From Odontesthes bonariensis (lineage: Eukaryota; Chordata; Actinopteri; Atheriniformes; Atherinopsidae), in NCBI RefSeq assembly GCF_027942865.1, contig NW_027457371.1, positions 1-64,000 of the forward strand: a stretch of 64,000 nt of DNA, read 5' to 3'. The notes beneath the pieces are model-generated. The model saw only the letters and a list, made by a program, of their open reading frames with translations. It searched no databases and was not told the DNA's origin. Positions within the stretch are counted from its first letter, which is position 1. Each line of letters starts with the position of its first letter. The position numbers were made by a program, and so were the translations under genes. Shown piece by piece: positions 45,289 through 56,300 of the stretch.

Positions 45289-45681
45289 ACTATGGGTTGC
45301 CAACTCCTTGATAAAAAAATAAGGGACACCTCATTGGCAGGAACGGCCGACCCGATTGCCTTCACCCTTCCATGCATGGTGATTTTTTTTGGGGTCTTTT
45401 TTTGTAAGTGAAATGATTTTTTAACTATTTGACTTGAACCTGAATTGAATTAAATGCATATTTTTGAGTGATATAAACACATGCAAAACAAATGTTTTAC
45501 CAGAAATGTACTTTCTTAAAAAATAACAATAAACTGAATAAAATAAATATCTTTCTTAAACAGAAATGTCTTAAACCTAAAACTGTATAAATAAATATAA
45601 ATCGATAGACAACGCAGAACTTGAAGAGGGCAATTATTTGTGTTCCTATTTATCGAGTCATTTTCACAATTTAGTATGTCA

Positions 45682-45753
45682 GCATTGGTGGTCCAGAGGG
45701 TGGACGCCCGCCCGCCACGCGGAAGGGCACGGGTTCGACTCCCGGCCAATGCA
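45682..45753 (+). tRNA. tRNA-Gly (GCC)-like gene
   Basis: The 72-nt sequence folds as a tRNA. The acceptor stem GCATTGG pairs perfectly with CCAATGC and the discriminator is A. The A box (TGGTCCAGAGGG) and B box (GGTTCGACTCC) fit the polymerase III consensus, and the anticodon loop CCGCCAC gives anticodon GCC. One mismatch lies at the base of the anticodon stem, and the D arm is diverged from the usual glycine tRNA. No T-run terminator follows within 40 bases. It could be a functional gene, a tRNA pseudogene or a SINE-related copy. Confidence 0.7.
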
Positions 45754-45789
45754 ATTATATTTATTATTCATTATTTGATATAATATTTA

Positions 45790-46660
45790 TACTCTTTAGG
45801 CGGCCGTCGCTCAGTGTTTAGAGTGTATAGTTTCTCTCTTGACTTATGAGGCTCTGGCTTTCTTTGAGATTTTAGTCACAGCATGCATGATAACTGAAGG
45901 CTGTATTTTTTTCATTTTTTTTAGGGGAAAGACTTTTTACATGCTGCACCTGATTTAAGTCTAATATAGTTTGATTTGATTTATTAAGATCTCAATTCAG
46001 CTCAACCATTGCAGATGCAGGCCTTTATTGGCCGTAATGGTTTTGCCTCTAATGTCCTGTGCCAAGCTAAAATTATTGCTGCATACATTTATTAATGACA
46101 TTCATGCTTTTGATTACCAACATGGACAGAGCAAGCCGTCTTTTTGGTAAATGCATGTATTTATGTTGTTATTGAATGTTAGGTAAAGAGAATGTTTTCA
46201 CTTTCCATAGAAACCCTTTGAGAACAGCTAACCATCTAAACCAGTCAGAAATGTACAAAGACAGTATGACTGGATTTCCTGGCAGACAGCAGAGCAGTCA
46301 ATGGAAACTCCAGGCCTCTGCTGATCTGGTCTCATCTCTACTGAAGTTAATGTAGTTTTAAGGATGATCTGTTCACTGTCAGACAGGCAGGCAGCACTTG
46401 TTCTTCCGTTTGGTTTGGACCGATCTAATTATGTGAGCAGTTGTTAAGGTTTCACAGCCTAAAGTCTGATACCTTCATTTTTACAATGTGTACCTACCGG
46501 ATAGCTTTCATTTTTCTGCTATTTCAGTTGAATAAATATTCAGAGCCTTATTTCAAATGTTCCAGCTATTACTTTTATACCTGAAACCTGTCTGAAGTGC
46601 ACTGTTTGAGTTTTGGAATGGACAGGTCAGTGAATAACAATAGTTTAAATAGAGTGTATT
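45790..46660. other. Unassigned sequence
   Basis: No coding exon, RNA gene or bounded transposon was recognised. Confidence 0.4.
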
Positions 46661-46664
46661 AGTG

Positions 46665-46674
46665 TCTCTCTCTC

Positions 46675-46770
<96 letters not shown>
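46665..46770 (+). repeat. (TC)n microsatellite
   Basis: About 53 dinucleotides with one G interruption at 46687. Open frames across it (Arg-Glu or Ser-Leu repeats) are artefacts. Confidence 0.98.
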
Positions 46771-46773
<3 letters not shown>

Positions 46774-47408
46774 GGACATTGTCTCTGATATGGCTTGCAG
46801 GGCTCTTTGTATCGTTAAAACTTGTAGGTTATTTTGTTTCTGTGACTCTGTCACCAGTGTCATACAGAAGAGACCAGACCACCAACTTGAGACGGTATAC
46901 AGATTGAAACACGCATCACATGCACCACAGCACTAAAACACCAGAAGTGAAACATTCATTGAAGTTGTTATGCTTTTTATTTTTTAGCAGTAAAAGAAGA
47001 AATCTATCCTACATTAATCATCAGTAAAGGAGATCTAGGAGTTTTTCTTCCCTTGCTGTATTCTGTGGTACGCCAAGTTTCTTATCTCAGATGGTAAAAC
47101 AGGAGTATGGGTTATATTGTGGCTATCAATTATGAATGTTGGAGCATTCTTGAAAAACCATCTGTATTCTGTCGGCTGCTGTGAGCTGTGGACATTGCTG
47201 CTAGAGCAAAGTGTAGCAACATTTGCCAGAGGCAGCTGCAAAATGAATGAATGAATGATCATATGCACCCTTCTCTCATACTTGAATAAATGTTGTGCTG
47301 AAGATGCAACATGAATTCAAAACCAAATGTTCTACTTGGTCCTGCTTTACAGTCTCCACAAGGTTACAACATCAGATGGACATTGAGTTTGACTTTTTCT
47401 CTCTACAG

Positions 47409-47587
47409 GATGATGAACATGGAGAACAAGTTAATACAGACTCGAGAGGAGGAAGGCGAGTCGTTTGAGCGGACGCTGGTGGCGTCTGAGTTCGTCGACT
47501 GGCTGCTGCAGGAGGGGGAGATGCCAACCAGGGAGGAGACTGAGCGGCTTGGACGACGGCTTCTTGAGCATGGAATCATTCAGCATG
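47409..47587 (+). CDS. deptor: DEPTOR second DEP domain exon, on the strand opposite to the PDZ exons
   Basis: The acceptor TTTTTCTCTCTACAG precedes the exon and the donor GTGAGG follows it. It reads MMNMENKLIQTREEEGESFE, then RTLVASEFVDWLLQEGEMPT and ERLGRRLLEHGIIQH. This corresponds to the DEP2 domain of vertebrate DEPTOR (ENTLLQPREEEG...; ASEFLDWLVQEGEA...; HRLMEHGIIQHV in human, from memory). The frame is intact and phases (2 in, 1 out) are normal. DEP domains in DEPTOR regulate binding to mTOR and phosphatidic acid. No DEP1 exon precedes it on this strand and no continuation follows, so the exon stands alone between deptor PDZ exons (minus strand) and pcsk5-like exons (plus strand). Confidence 0.85.
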
Positions 47588-47889
47588 GTGAGGACGAGGG
47601 TTACTGTGTGCACTGTTTGAGCCCTTAAAGATGTAACGCAACAAATAATCAATTTTCTTATGCTAACTATGAAAATCAAAGTGAATATGAACGGGTCCCT
47701 CATTGCGATTAACTCACAAAGATTTAACTATTTGTTACATTTACACTTTATAACGTGGTAACACTGCTTTATATTTATCTTATTGTTATATATGTTACAT
47801 TTTCACTCTCTGTTTTGCTTTGCCAGCCCATACTTGATAACTTTGGTTACTCTCACTGCTCTCAACACTGTCAGGCTGCTGTCTTTAGG

Positions 47890-48620
47890 GAACAAATCAA
47901 ATCAAATCAAATTTATTTGTATAGCACATTTCATGTACAAACAATTCAAAGTGCTTTACATAAAATAAAAGCATTGCAGCAGGGAGTGGAAGAAGCCTTA
48001 AAAATACATAAAAGAATATAAAGAGAAACAAATAAGATAATTTAAATGAATTTAAAAACAAGCAACAGTCTGGATAAGTTAAAAGATATCGTGCAGATTT
48101 CATGCATAGACACATGAGAACAGAAATGTTTTTAACCTGGATTTAAAAATGTCTACATTTGGTGAAAGTTTAATCTCCACTGGCAGTTTGTTCCACTTGT
48201 TAGCAGCATAACAGCTAAATGCTGCTTCTCCATGTTTAGTCTGGACTCTGGACTGGACCAGCTGACCTGAGTCCTTGGATCTCAGAGCTCTGCTGGCTTT
48301 ATATTCTCTGAACAGATCACAGATTGTAAACCATCAGCAGGCTTTTAAAATCTATTCTGTGACTGACTGGAAGCCAGTGTAAAGATTTTAAAGCTGCTGT
48401 GATGTGTTCAGATCTCTTAGTCCGGGTTAAAACTCCAGCAGCAGCGTTCTGGATGAGCTGCAGATGTTTAATGCTCTTTGTGGGAAGTCCAGTTAAAAGA
48501 GCATTACAGTGATGGAGTCTGCTGGAGATGAATGCATGGATGAGTTTCTCCTGGAAACCTTTAATTCTGTTGATGTTTCTGAGGTGGTAAAAAAGCTGCC
48601 TTGGTGACAGCTGTACAGTT
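47890..48620 (-). mobile_element. L2 LINE, 3'-end copy
   Basis: The 3' tail AAATCAAATCAAATCAAATTTATTTG lies at 47895-47920 and is the complement of the tail of the 23-25.7 kb copy. Minus-strand sequence encodes HAFISSRLHHCNALLTGLPT, SIKHLQLIQNAAAGVLTRTK and LHWLPVSHRIDFKSLLM, almost identical to that copy. It is 5'-truncated near 48620 and contains a small deletion in the KGF...QEKLIH region. It belongs to the same subfamily as the 17.7-25.7 kb LINE. Confidence 0.9.
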
Positions 48621-48639
48621 GAGTACAGTTGAGGTCTCA

Positions 48640-49985
48640 TTGTGCCAAAGACTATGAAGCACCAGCAGGTTTTCTGTGGTCAGCAGTCAAGATATTTACA
48701 CAGTACATCTTAAACTTACTCTTTGTCTGACAAAATTTCATCCTGAATCAGTTAACAGAGAAAGACCAGCCCCTCAGTGAAGAGGAGTGTAAAATACACT
48801 GAAGGCTGATCTATGGTGTGTGTGTACTTCTTTTTTCCCTTTTGTCATGCATAATAAAGGGAATATGTCAGGCTGATTGCAGCCTTGTATCCACAAATTG
48901 GCTGGTGAACTAACCACAAGCCTGAGCTGTATTACTTACAACCAGGTTAGTATTCAGCAGAAATGCATTCAGTTAACATGACAACATAATGTGGGGCAGA
49001 TCTGTGGACTACAGTGTGTAAAGAAAACACCAACTGAATGCATAGTTTCTGTCATGGTCTCGGGTTTTTCTTATGTTTTTTATTCTGTTTGTATCTTGTT
49101 TTTTCTCATTTCCAGGTTTTGTCATTTTAGAAATTCTGCATTACATTTTGTTAATCTTTCTAATTCTGTTTAATTCGTTCGTTGTTTTAGTGTTCTTTTA
49201 ATATTCCCTTTGTCTTTTCATTGGGTTGTTTCAGTCAGTCCTGCTTTCTGCTCTTCCAAACCGTTTTCAGTTTGTCAATTACATCACACCTGCCTTTTGT
49301 ACCTCCTCAACACCTTCTGAGTAAATGTTTCCTTGGTCCTCTGTCAGGTCCTTGTCTTGTTATGGTTGTGTTTCTCACCTTGCTATGTCCAGTCTTGTGC
49401 CAAATGCTCTGTTGTTTTTTTCAGTTTGTTATTTTATTTTGCTCTGGCCTGCCTCTAGAATCTCATCTGCATATGTCTCCTGCACTTCTCAATACACTAC
49501 ACTGCATAAGACTTCATACGTGGAGAAAATGGTTCTTTTCAAGTACTTTTTTCAATCTTAAGTGTGGGTTTCAAGTGCAATGTCAACAAACCAACACAAT
49601 AATGAAAAATGATGATTTTTTAAGCCATCTCATCTGGATATCTGGTTTATAATCGGGTCAAAGCTGATTTCTAGGCATGTCAATGTAGTCAGCAGAGACT
49701 GGAGTTCATTCATTTTAGAGGACCTGCTGCTGTAAAAAACAATTTTTTTCTATTTATATATGACATTTCTCTAAATTGATTTACAGATGACATTAAAGCT
49801 CAGCTTCTGATAAAGATAATCCAGTTAACAGATGCTCCTCAGTCTTGTCATAAAATATTATTGACAGCTTAACTTGTACATAACTTATGTACCAACCACA
49901 CTGCATATTTTTTTTATATACATTTTCCATTGGCTCTTTTAGTTTTAGCTTAGTATATGTCTTACCTGTGTGCCCTGAATGTTTA
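48640..49985. other. Unassigned sequence
   Basis: The stretch is T-rich. The open frames at 49221-49652 have no recognisable domain or splice context. Confidence 0.4.
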
Positions 49986-49989
49986 CTTT

Positions 49990-50135
49990 GTATTGATATG
50001 TCCTGTCCTATCTGTTGTGCCTGTGCACTTTATATGTCACCGTGAGAGTGTGTGAAATGTCCTCTCGATTCCTTTGGATGTTTTGGCATGTGAAGAAATT
50101 GACAATAAAGCAACTTTGACTTTGATATAATACTT
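49990..50135 (+). repeat. LINE-like 3' tail
   Basis: It ends in GAAATTGACAATAAAGCAAC followed by TTTGACTTTGA, a common fish retroposon terminus. No protein part is attached. Confidence 0.4.
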
Positions 50136-50298
50136 ATAATATAAATAATATGACAAATATAATTGATTATAAATGAAATGATGATAATATATTAAATGAT
50201 AATATATTATCATTTAATATATTAAAAGATAATAAATTAAATGATAATATATTATCATTTAATATATTATCATCATCATCATCCTCTACCTTCAAAAC

Positions 50299-50457
50299 GT
50301 TGTGGCCTGTGCATTTATCTGGGTGGGTTGGGTCAGGATTGATAAATGCACAGGCCACAACTGTCTGAGCAGCTCTATAAAAGCTGCTACATTTACCAGA
50401 ACATAGAAGCAACATCAGAAAGCATGAGCTACACCTAGAACTCATGCTTTCTGATGT
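50299..50457. other. Cluster of perfect hairpins
   Basis: A 21-nt inverted repeat (50299-50319 with 50341-50361) has a 21-nt loop. A 17-nt inverted repeat (50412-50428 with 50441-50457) has a 12-nt loop. A 7-nt AGCAGCT/AGCTGCT hairpin with TATAAA in its loop lies between them. Arms of the two main hairpins are perfectly paired. They may be remnants of a foldback element or a structured RNA; no known RNA family was recognised. Confidence 0.6.
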
Positions 50458-51210
50458 ACCATAGGTATAACACATACCAGCTGATACCCCACTGGGGTGG
50501 GGGGAAAGGTGGGTTGGGCAGTCAAAGAACTGTAACTCTACAACAACTAAAACTGTTTAGATCTGTTTCCTCCAGACAGGAGACATGTTCTCCTGTATCC
50601 TCCATGACAACATCCTCCAGCACCAACTCCAGCAAAAAAACACACACTACGATACAATGGCCCCTGTTAACCCTCACCTGACCACCTGGCTGACCCTGAG
50701 AAAAAAAACCAATCATGCTGCCTCAGACCACCAGCAACAGGGAACTCAGCCCTGCTGCCTCATACAGAGACATGTCTTCCTCCTGCCAGTGACCAGGGTT
50801 CTTCTCAGCTGACAGAAGGTAGAGTGGAGATCTTCTCTTTGGAAAGACAAACATTCACTTCATTCCTCTGAGTATGCTGTGTTTATTCATCTGTTGATAT
50901 CATTCTTATGAATCCATTCTTTCATATCACAGATCCCAGTATCTAATTCACAGTTCCATTGTTTTTCTGTAGGCCTTCCTCTCTTGTGAATCCTTCATAG
51001 CTGAGACAGCTGTAACAATGACACGTTTTGTGCTAACTACATTAATGAGCGCTTCACTGTGTTATTTAGCTGTGAAGATGATTTTCATGGGGAGAGAGGA
51101 GGTCCCACTGTGTCAGCTGAAGCTGCAGCAGGTCCTCAGTGCAGCATCAGGCCTTCTTAATGAGCCTCACAGGTAAAAATACCCCTGTTTCCTGGGTGGA
51201 GGACGAGGAG

Positions 51211-51357
51211 GCAAGGCAAGGCAAGGCAAGGCAAGGCAAGGCAAGGCAAGGCAAGGCAAGGCAAGGCAAGGCAAGGCAAGGCAAGGCAAGGCAAGGCAAG
51301 GCAAGGCAAGGCAAGGCAAGGCAAGGCAAGGCAAGGCAAGGCAAGGCAAGGCAAGGC
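51211..51357 (+). repeat. (GCAAG)n, about 29 copies
   Basis: This is a perfect 5-bp array directly at the 3' end of the minus-strand L2 LINE at 51358-52919. It therefore represents the LINE's tail repeat, expanded. Confidence 0.97.
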
Positions 51358-52919
51358 ATCATTATTTATATAGCGCATTTCATACCACAGGCAACTCAAT
51401 GTGCTTTACATAAAGACAAGGCATTTAAAAGAACAGCATAAAGCAGCATAAAAACAAGCAATTTAAAGAGAAAAAAAAATAGAATAAAAATTAAAGCAAT
51501 CAAAGAAGAGGGGAAAAAGAAAAATATAAACTCAACCATAAGCACACTGAAAGAGAAATGTTTTAACCTGGATTTAAAAGTGCTTACAGTTGTGGCTGAT
51601 TTCAGTTCTGCTGGTAGTTTGTTCCAGTTGTGTGCAGCATAACAGCTAAAAGCTGCTTCACCGGGTCTAGTTTGAACTCTGGGCTCCACTATCTGACCTG
51701 AGTCAGCAGATCTCAGAGCTCTGCTGGGTTTATACTCTGCTAGCATGTCATTCATGTATTCTGGACCTAAACCATTCCGTGATTTGTAGACGAGCAGCAG
51801 AACTTTAAAATCTATTCTGTATCTGACCGGGAGCCAATGTAAAGACTTGAGAACTGGGGTGATGTGATGTGATCTCTTTGTTCTGGTTAAATCTCGGGCT
51901 GCAGCGTTCTGAATGAGCTGCAGCTGTTTGAGACTCTTTTGGGGGAGTCCAGTCAGAAGACCATTACAGTAGTCAAGTCTGCTGGAGATGAAAGCATGAA
52001 TCAGCTTCTCCTGAACTGTTTGGGACATGAAACCCTTCATTCTGGATATGTTCTTAAGTTGATAAAAGGCTGATTTGGTGACTGATTTCATATGATTGTT
52101 GAAGGTCAGGTCTGAGTCTATCAGCACGCCGAGGTTCCGGACTTGGTCTTTAGTTTCTAGAGACAGTGACTCAAGATGTTTACTGACAGCAAACCTCTTC
52201 TCTTTGTTGCCAAACACAATGACCTCAGTTTTTTCTTGATTTAACTGAAGGAAATTTAGGTTCATCCACTTTTTGACTTGCTCTAAGCAGTCGCACAATG
52301 ACTCTATAGGACTGCAGTCATCTGGAGACAGTGTGAGATATATCTGTGTGTCATCTGCATAGCTGTGGTAGTTGACTTTAGAGTTCTTCAGAATTTGACC
52401 CAGAGGCAGCATGTATAGGGTGAACAGAAGGGGTCCAAGAACTGACCTCTGAGGAACTCCACATGTCAAAGCCACTCAATCAGATTGATTACTTCCAATG
52501 GTCACAAAATAACTCCGCTCCTCCAAGTAGGACCTGAACCATTCTAGGACTGTCCCGCTGAGTCCTGCCCAGGTTTCCAACCTGTTCAGCAGTATACTGT
52601 GATCCACAGTGTCAAATGCAGCACTGAGATCCAACAATACCAGAACTGACACCTTGCCTGAGTCAGTGTTCAACCTTATGTCATTTAACACTTTAATAAG
52701 AGCCGTTTCTGTACTGTGGTGAGGTCGGACGCCTGACTGAAATTTGTCAAGGAGTCCACTGGAGTTCAAGAAGTTACTGAGTTGATTAAAAACCACTTTC
52801 TCAACAATCTTGGCTATAAAAGGAAGATTTGAGGTGGGTCTGTAGTTGGTTAAAATGGAAGCATCCAATGTTGTCTTTTTTAGGAGTGGCTTGATGGCAG
52901 CTAATTTTAAGGGTTTAGG
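51211..52919 (-). mobile_element. L2 LINE, 3' half
   Basis: Minus-strand frames 52868-52476 and 52475-51396 encode the reverse transcriptase ([28 protein letters not shown]) and the C-terminal block ending near the 3' untranslated region. A TGA stop at 52476-52478 separates the two frames, and the same stop occurs in the 57.6-60.1 kb copy. The 5' side stops abruptly at 52919 in the middle of the protein (LKIAAIKPLLKK region). Confidence 0.92.
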
Positions 52920-53334
52920 GTGGAGTCACTCTGAAAAACGGGGAGTGCTTAGAGGGCAGACAGCTGGAAGCTTGTCCTGAGAAACACTTCAGAAACAGTA
53001 TGGCACATGTTAATTTTACTTCGGTAATGAATGCCATCAACACTGACCTTCTGTTTCGATTTGTACACAAAGGCATTTGATTAACTGAAGCATGTCTCTG
53101 ATTTTGAAATTGTGGAGCTGACCCTGTGCTTTCTTCTCTTAACGATAAACTGAAATAAGAATGTGAATCCAGATGTCCATTCAGACATGTTGCCATGAAA
53201 TATATATGTACACAATAACACATTGTTGAGTCTGTATTCTGTTCCTCTGATGCTTCTCTTTTTGTTTCCTCCTTCCTGTTATGTAGTTCCTGACATAGTT
53301 GTTTGTGCTGTTTTCTGTTGTATTTTTCCTGTAG

Positions 53335-56300
53335 GTCAGGATGAATGTGAGCTGTGTCACTCATCCTGTGAGACGTGCTTTGCTGCAGGGAAGGAGAACT
53401 GCAGCAGCTGCCACACAGGTACGCTTATTCCATCTATAGGTTGTGTTGGAGTGCCTTGGAAACTAGGAAAGGTTTAGTCTTGTCATAAGCTACTGGAAAA
53501 AATTCCTTCACAGCACAAATATTTTTATCAGGTGGCGGTGTGTGTAAGGGCGATAAAGATCAGCATCTACCTTGATTGCATGTCATGACATGCTTCAAAG
53601 GAAACACAAACCTTCACACGGCAGCCGAGATATTAACTGCTGACAACCTTTTTATCCAGCTATTTTTTTTTCTTGAAACGCTGTTTAGATTCTTTTTTTC
53701 TCCCCCCCTTTAGGTCGATTTTTGACTGCTCATCAGACTTGTGTGTCTCACTGTCCATCTGGTACATTTGGCAGCAAGACATCTGGCAAGTGTGAGGACT
53801 GCTTGAAGGGGTGTATCACATGTCAGGAGGCCCAAGTCTGTCCGCAGTGTGGCCAAGGACTTTATCTGCAAGAGGGAGCGTGTGTGGTTGAATGTCAGAG
53901 GTGCTTCTCGTGTTGTCTCATTTCTTAATTTGTACATAAACACACGCCATGCATTAGCACTGACACCTCTCTCTTCCTCATTCAAAGAGGGTTCCCACGA
54001 GATGATGTATGCCAACCGTGTGCCCCAGAGTGTGGATCCTGAAAGGAAAGTCCCTCCCACTGTCTGAGCTGTGAGAAACTGTTGCTGCTGCTGGACCACT
54101 CCTGCAAGTCCCAATGTCCAGAGGGCTATTATGCCAGCAACACAGAATGCCATCGCTGCTCAGATCACTGTAGCAAGTGCAATGAGGACGGCCTGTGTAA
54201 GAGGAAGTGCACTCAGAAGAGTAGTGAAGGGTAGAATGATGGAGGATGTGAGGATGAAGATTAAAGAGATGCGGACTGGAAATGTGATTTAATTTAGAAT
54301 TGAAGTGGCTGGCTGAAGAGAGGAGGAACATGAAGAGGAGATGCGCAAGAGAGATAATCAGCAAGGACAGCGAGATCCCTCTCTGCTCCCTGCTCTGCGA
54401 GTGGTTCAGCCTAAATTTAACAGCAGAAGGGGGGGCCGGTTGTAGGAACCACAGTAAAAACATAGCAGAAATGATTAACATGAATACAGGATATATAAAA
54501 CCATCATTTGTTAGGATTAGAGTAGTTTCAGTAGTGACACCTTTGTGTGTATTTTAGGCATATTGAATATCATTATGATTGGATTTCATATAATGCACAA
54601 GGCTTTAGTGCGTAGCTTCTGGGAATTGGAAGATTGTTTGACTTGATAAAAGGTCAACTGATTAGCTCAATGGACAGGATTGCTTTGAGCAGTTTAGAAA
54701 TGATTAACACCGAGACAAACTGAAATCGTTCTTCTTGGCTGCATCGTGTTCCAGAAGTGAATCCTGGATAATATAGACAAACCAGTAAGAGGTTATGGGC
54801 TGTTTCTTGTTAGCCCAATCTATTTCCCTCCTTAAACCCAACAAGGTGAGATCGTTTTTAGTCATTATACTGCCATCTCCTGGTATTAGCTCCCGCTGGA
54901 CCTTTGTTTGCTCATGTCTTCACTTTAACATATTTTGTTTTGAAAATGTCTTTTCCGGTGCTATTTTGATTTGCCTTTGAATACTGAATTTATGAAAATT
55001 AATTCTAATTCCCAAATCTTTTTTTTTGCAAAAACGTTTATATTTATCCATGAAATTTGTTTCATAAATTTGTCTTGCTTGGAAAATATTATGGGGAAAA
55101 TATTCAGTTAAAGTGAGAAACGGCTGGTGAACAGGGTCAAAGTTTAACCTGGCAGGTATCAGGAAGCGTCCTCATCTGTGAGTTGATTTCTAGTTTCTGA
55201 AACACAAAGTGTGTGAACTAGAATTTTTTTTTTATCTCTTATTGACAGATTTCAATAGAAAATCCTCTTTACAGGTTTACGGAGAACTGACGTAATGGTA
55301 ATGGAAGCATTTTTCCAACCGTCAACTGCATGTTTCATGTAACAAAATAAACATAAAAATGTGTATTTTAGAGATTTTCTTTCCAAGTGCCTGAAAATGA
55401 CGAAAAATGTCTGGACAAAAAGCTAAATGATTACAAAGCTTTTGCTGCATTATGTAGAAATTTTAATTTTCAGTGCGATAACAGATCAAATTTCAGCTTT
55501 TCAGCAGTGGAACTTTAGAGTTTAAGAAAAAAGAGTGAGTTGCTTGTATATGACAATAGTCTCAATCATATATGCCAAACTGGTCCTGTAGACCAAGTAC
55601 ATGCATATTATGAAAAGCAATAATCATTTATAAATAGACTTTATTTTTAACTTAAACTACCTAACCAAAATTCAAATTGTTGTATTTTCTCGACAGTAAA
55701 ATAAACGAAACACAAATAAAAGCCCACACTGAGTCAGCTGAGACTTCAGTACAATGTGACAAACACAACCTCTCCTTTATTATCTTGCATATTCTTTTCT
55801 TCTATCTCCCAGAGTGTTCGGAATACTACTTCCTCCATGAGGATAAATGTGTGGATGATTGTCCCACTGGATACTTTGCCAGTGAGAAGCAACAGGAGTG
55901 TGTGCGGTGTCACGCTGATTGTGCCTCGTGTGACGGACCGGACATTGATGACTGTGAAGTGTGTCACAACCCGAAAGCTGTGCATTACAACGGAGAGTGT
56001 CTGTCTGAGTGTCCAAACAACACGTTCTATGAAAAGAACACCAATGAATGCAGAGGTGTGGAACTCCAAAACTGATATCACAGTAATATTCATGATATTA
56101 ATGCACCTGTAATGTGTTACAGGTGCTTTCCAAAAAAAAAAATGCCTTCTCATTTTTTCACAGACTGTGACAAGTCATGTCTGACCTGCTCAGGACACGG
56201 GCCCTCAAACTGCCTCAGCTGTGATACCAACAGACGGAAAGACGCCAGCGGACACTGTGCGTGGTACAGTCAGTGCGCCCCGGACACATACGTGAATCAG

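Noticed and set aside
45290..45360. Possible DNA transposon end (GGGTTGCCAACTCC...AAGGGACACC)
   Set aside because: The motif is familiar from fish transposons, but no matching opposite end or target duplication was found.
46645..46907. Arg-Glu and Ser-Leu repeat proteins
   Set aside because: Both are translations of the (TC)n microsatellite.
51139..51441. Frames encoding repeated Gly-Lys-Ala-Arg-Gln or Leu-Pro-Cys-Leu-Ala
   Set aside because: They are translations of the (GCAAG)n array.
54040..54042. Selenocysteine call for the TGA codon
   Set aside because: Only position supports it; no SECIS was seen and the gene has other defects, so it is kept as a check item, not annotated.
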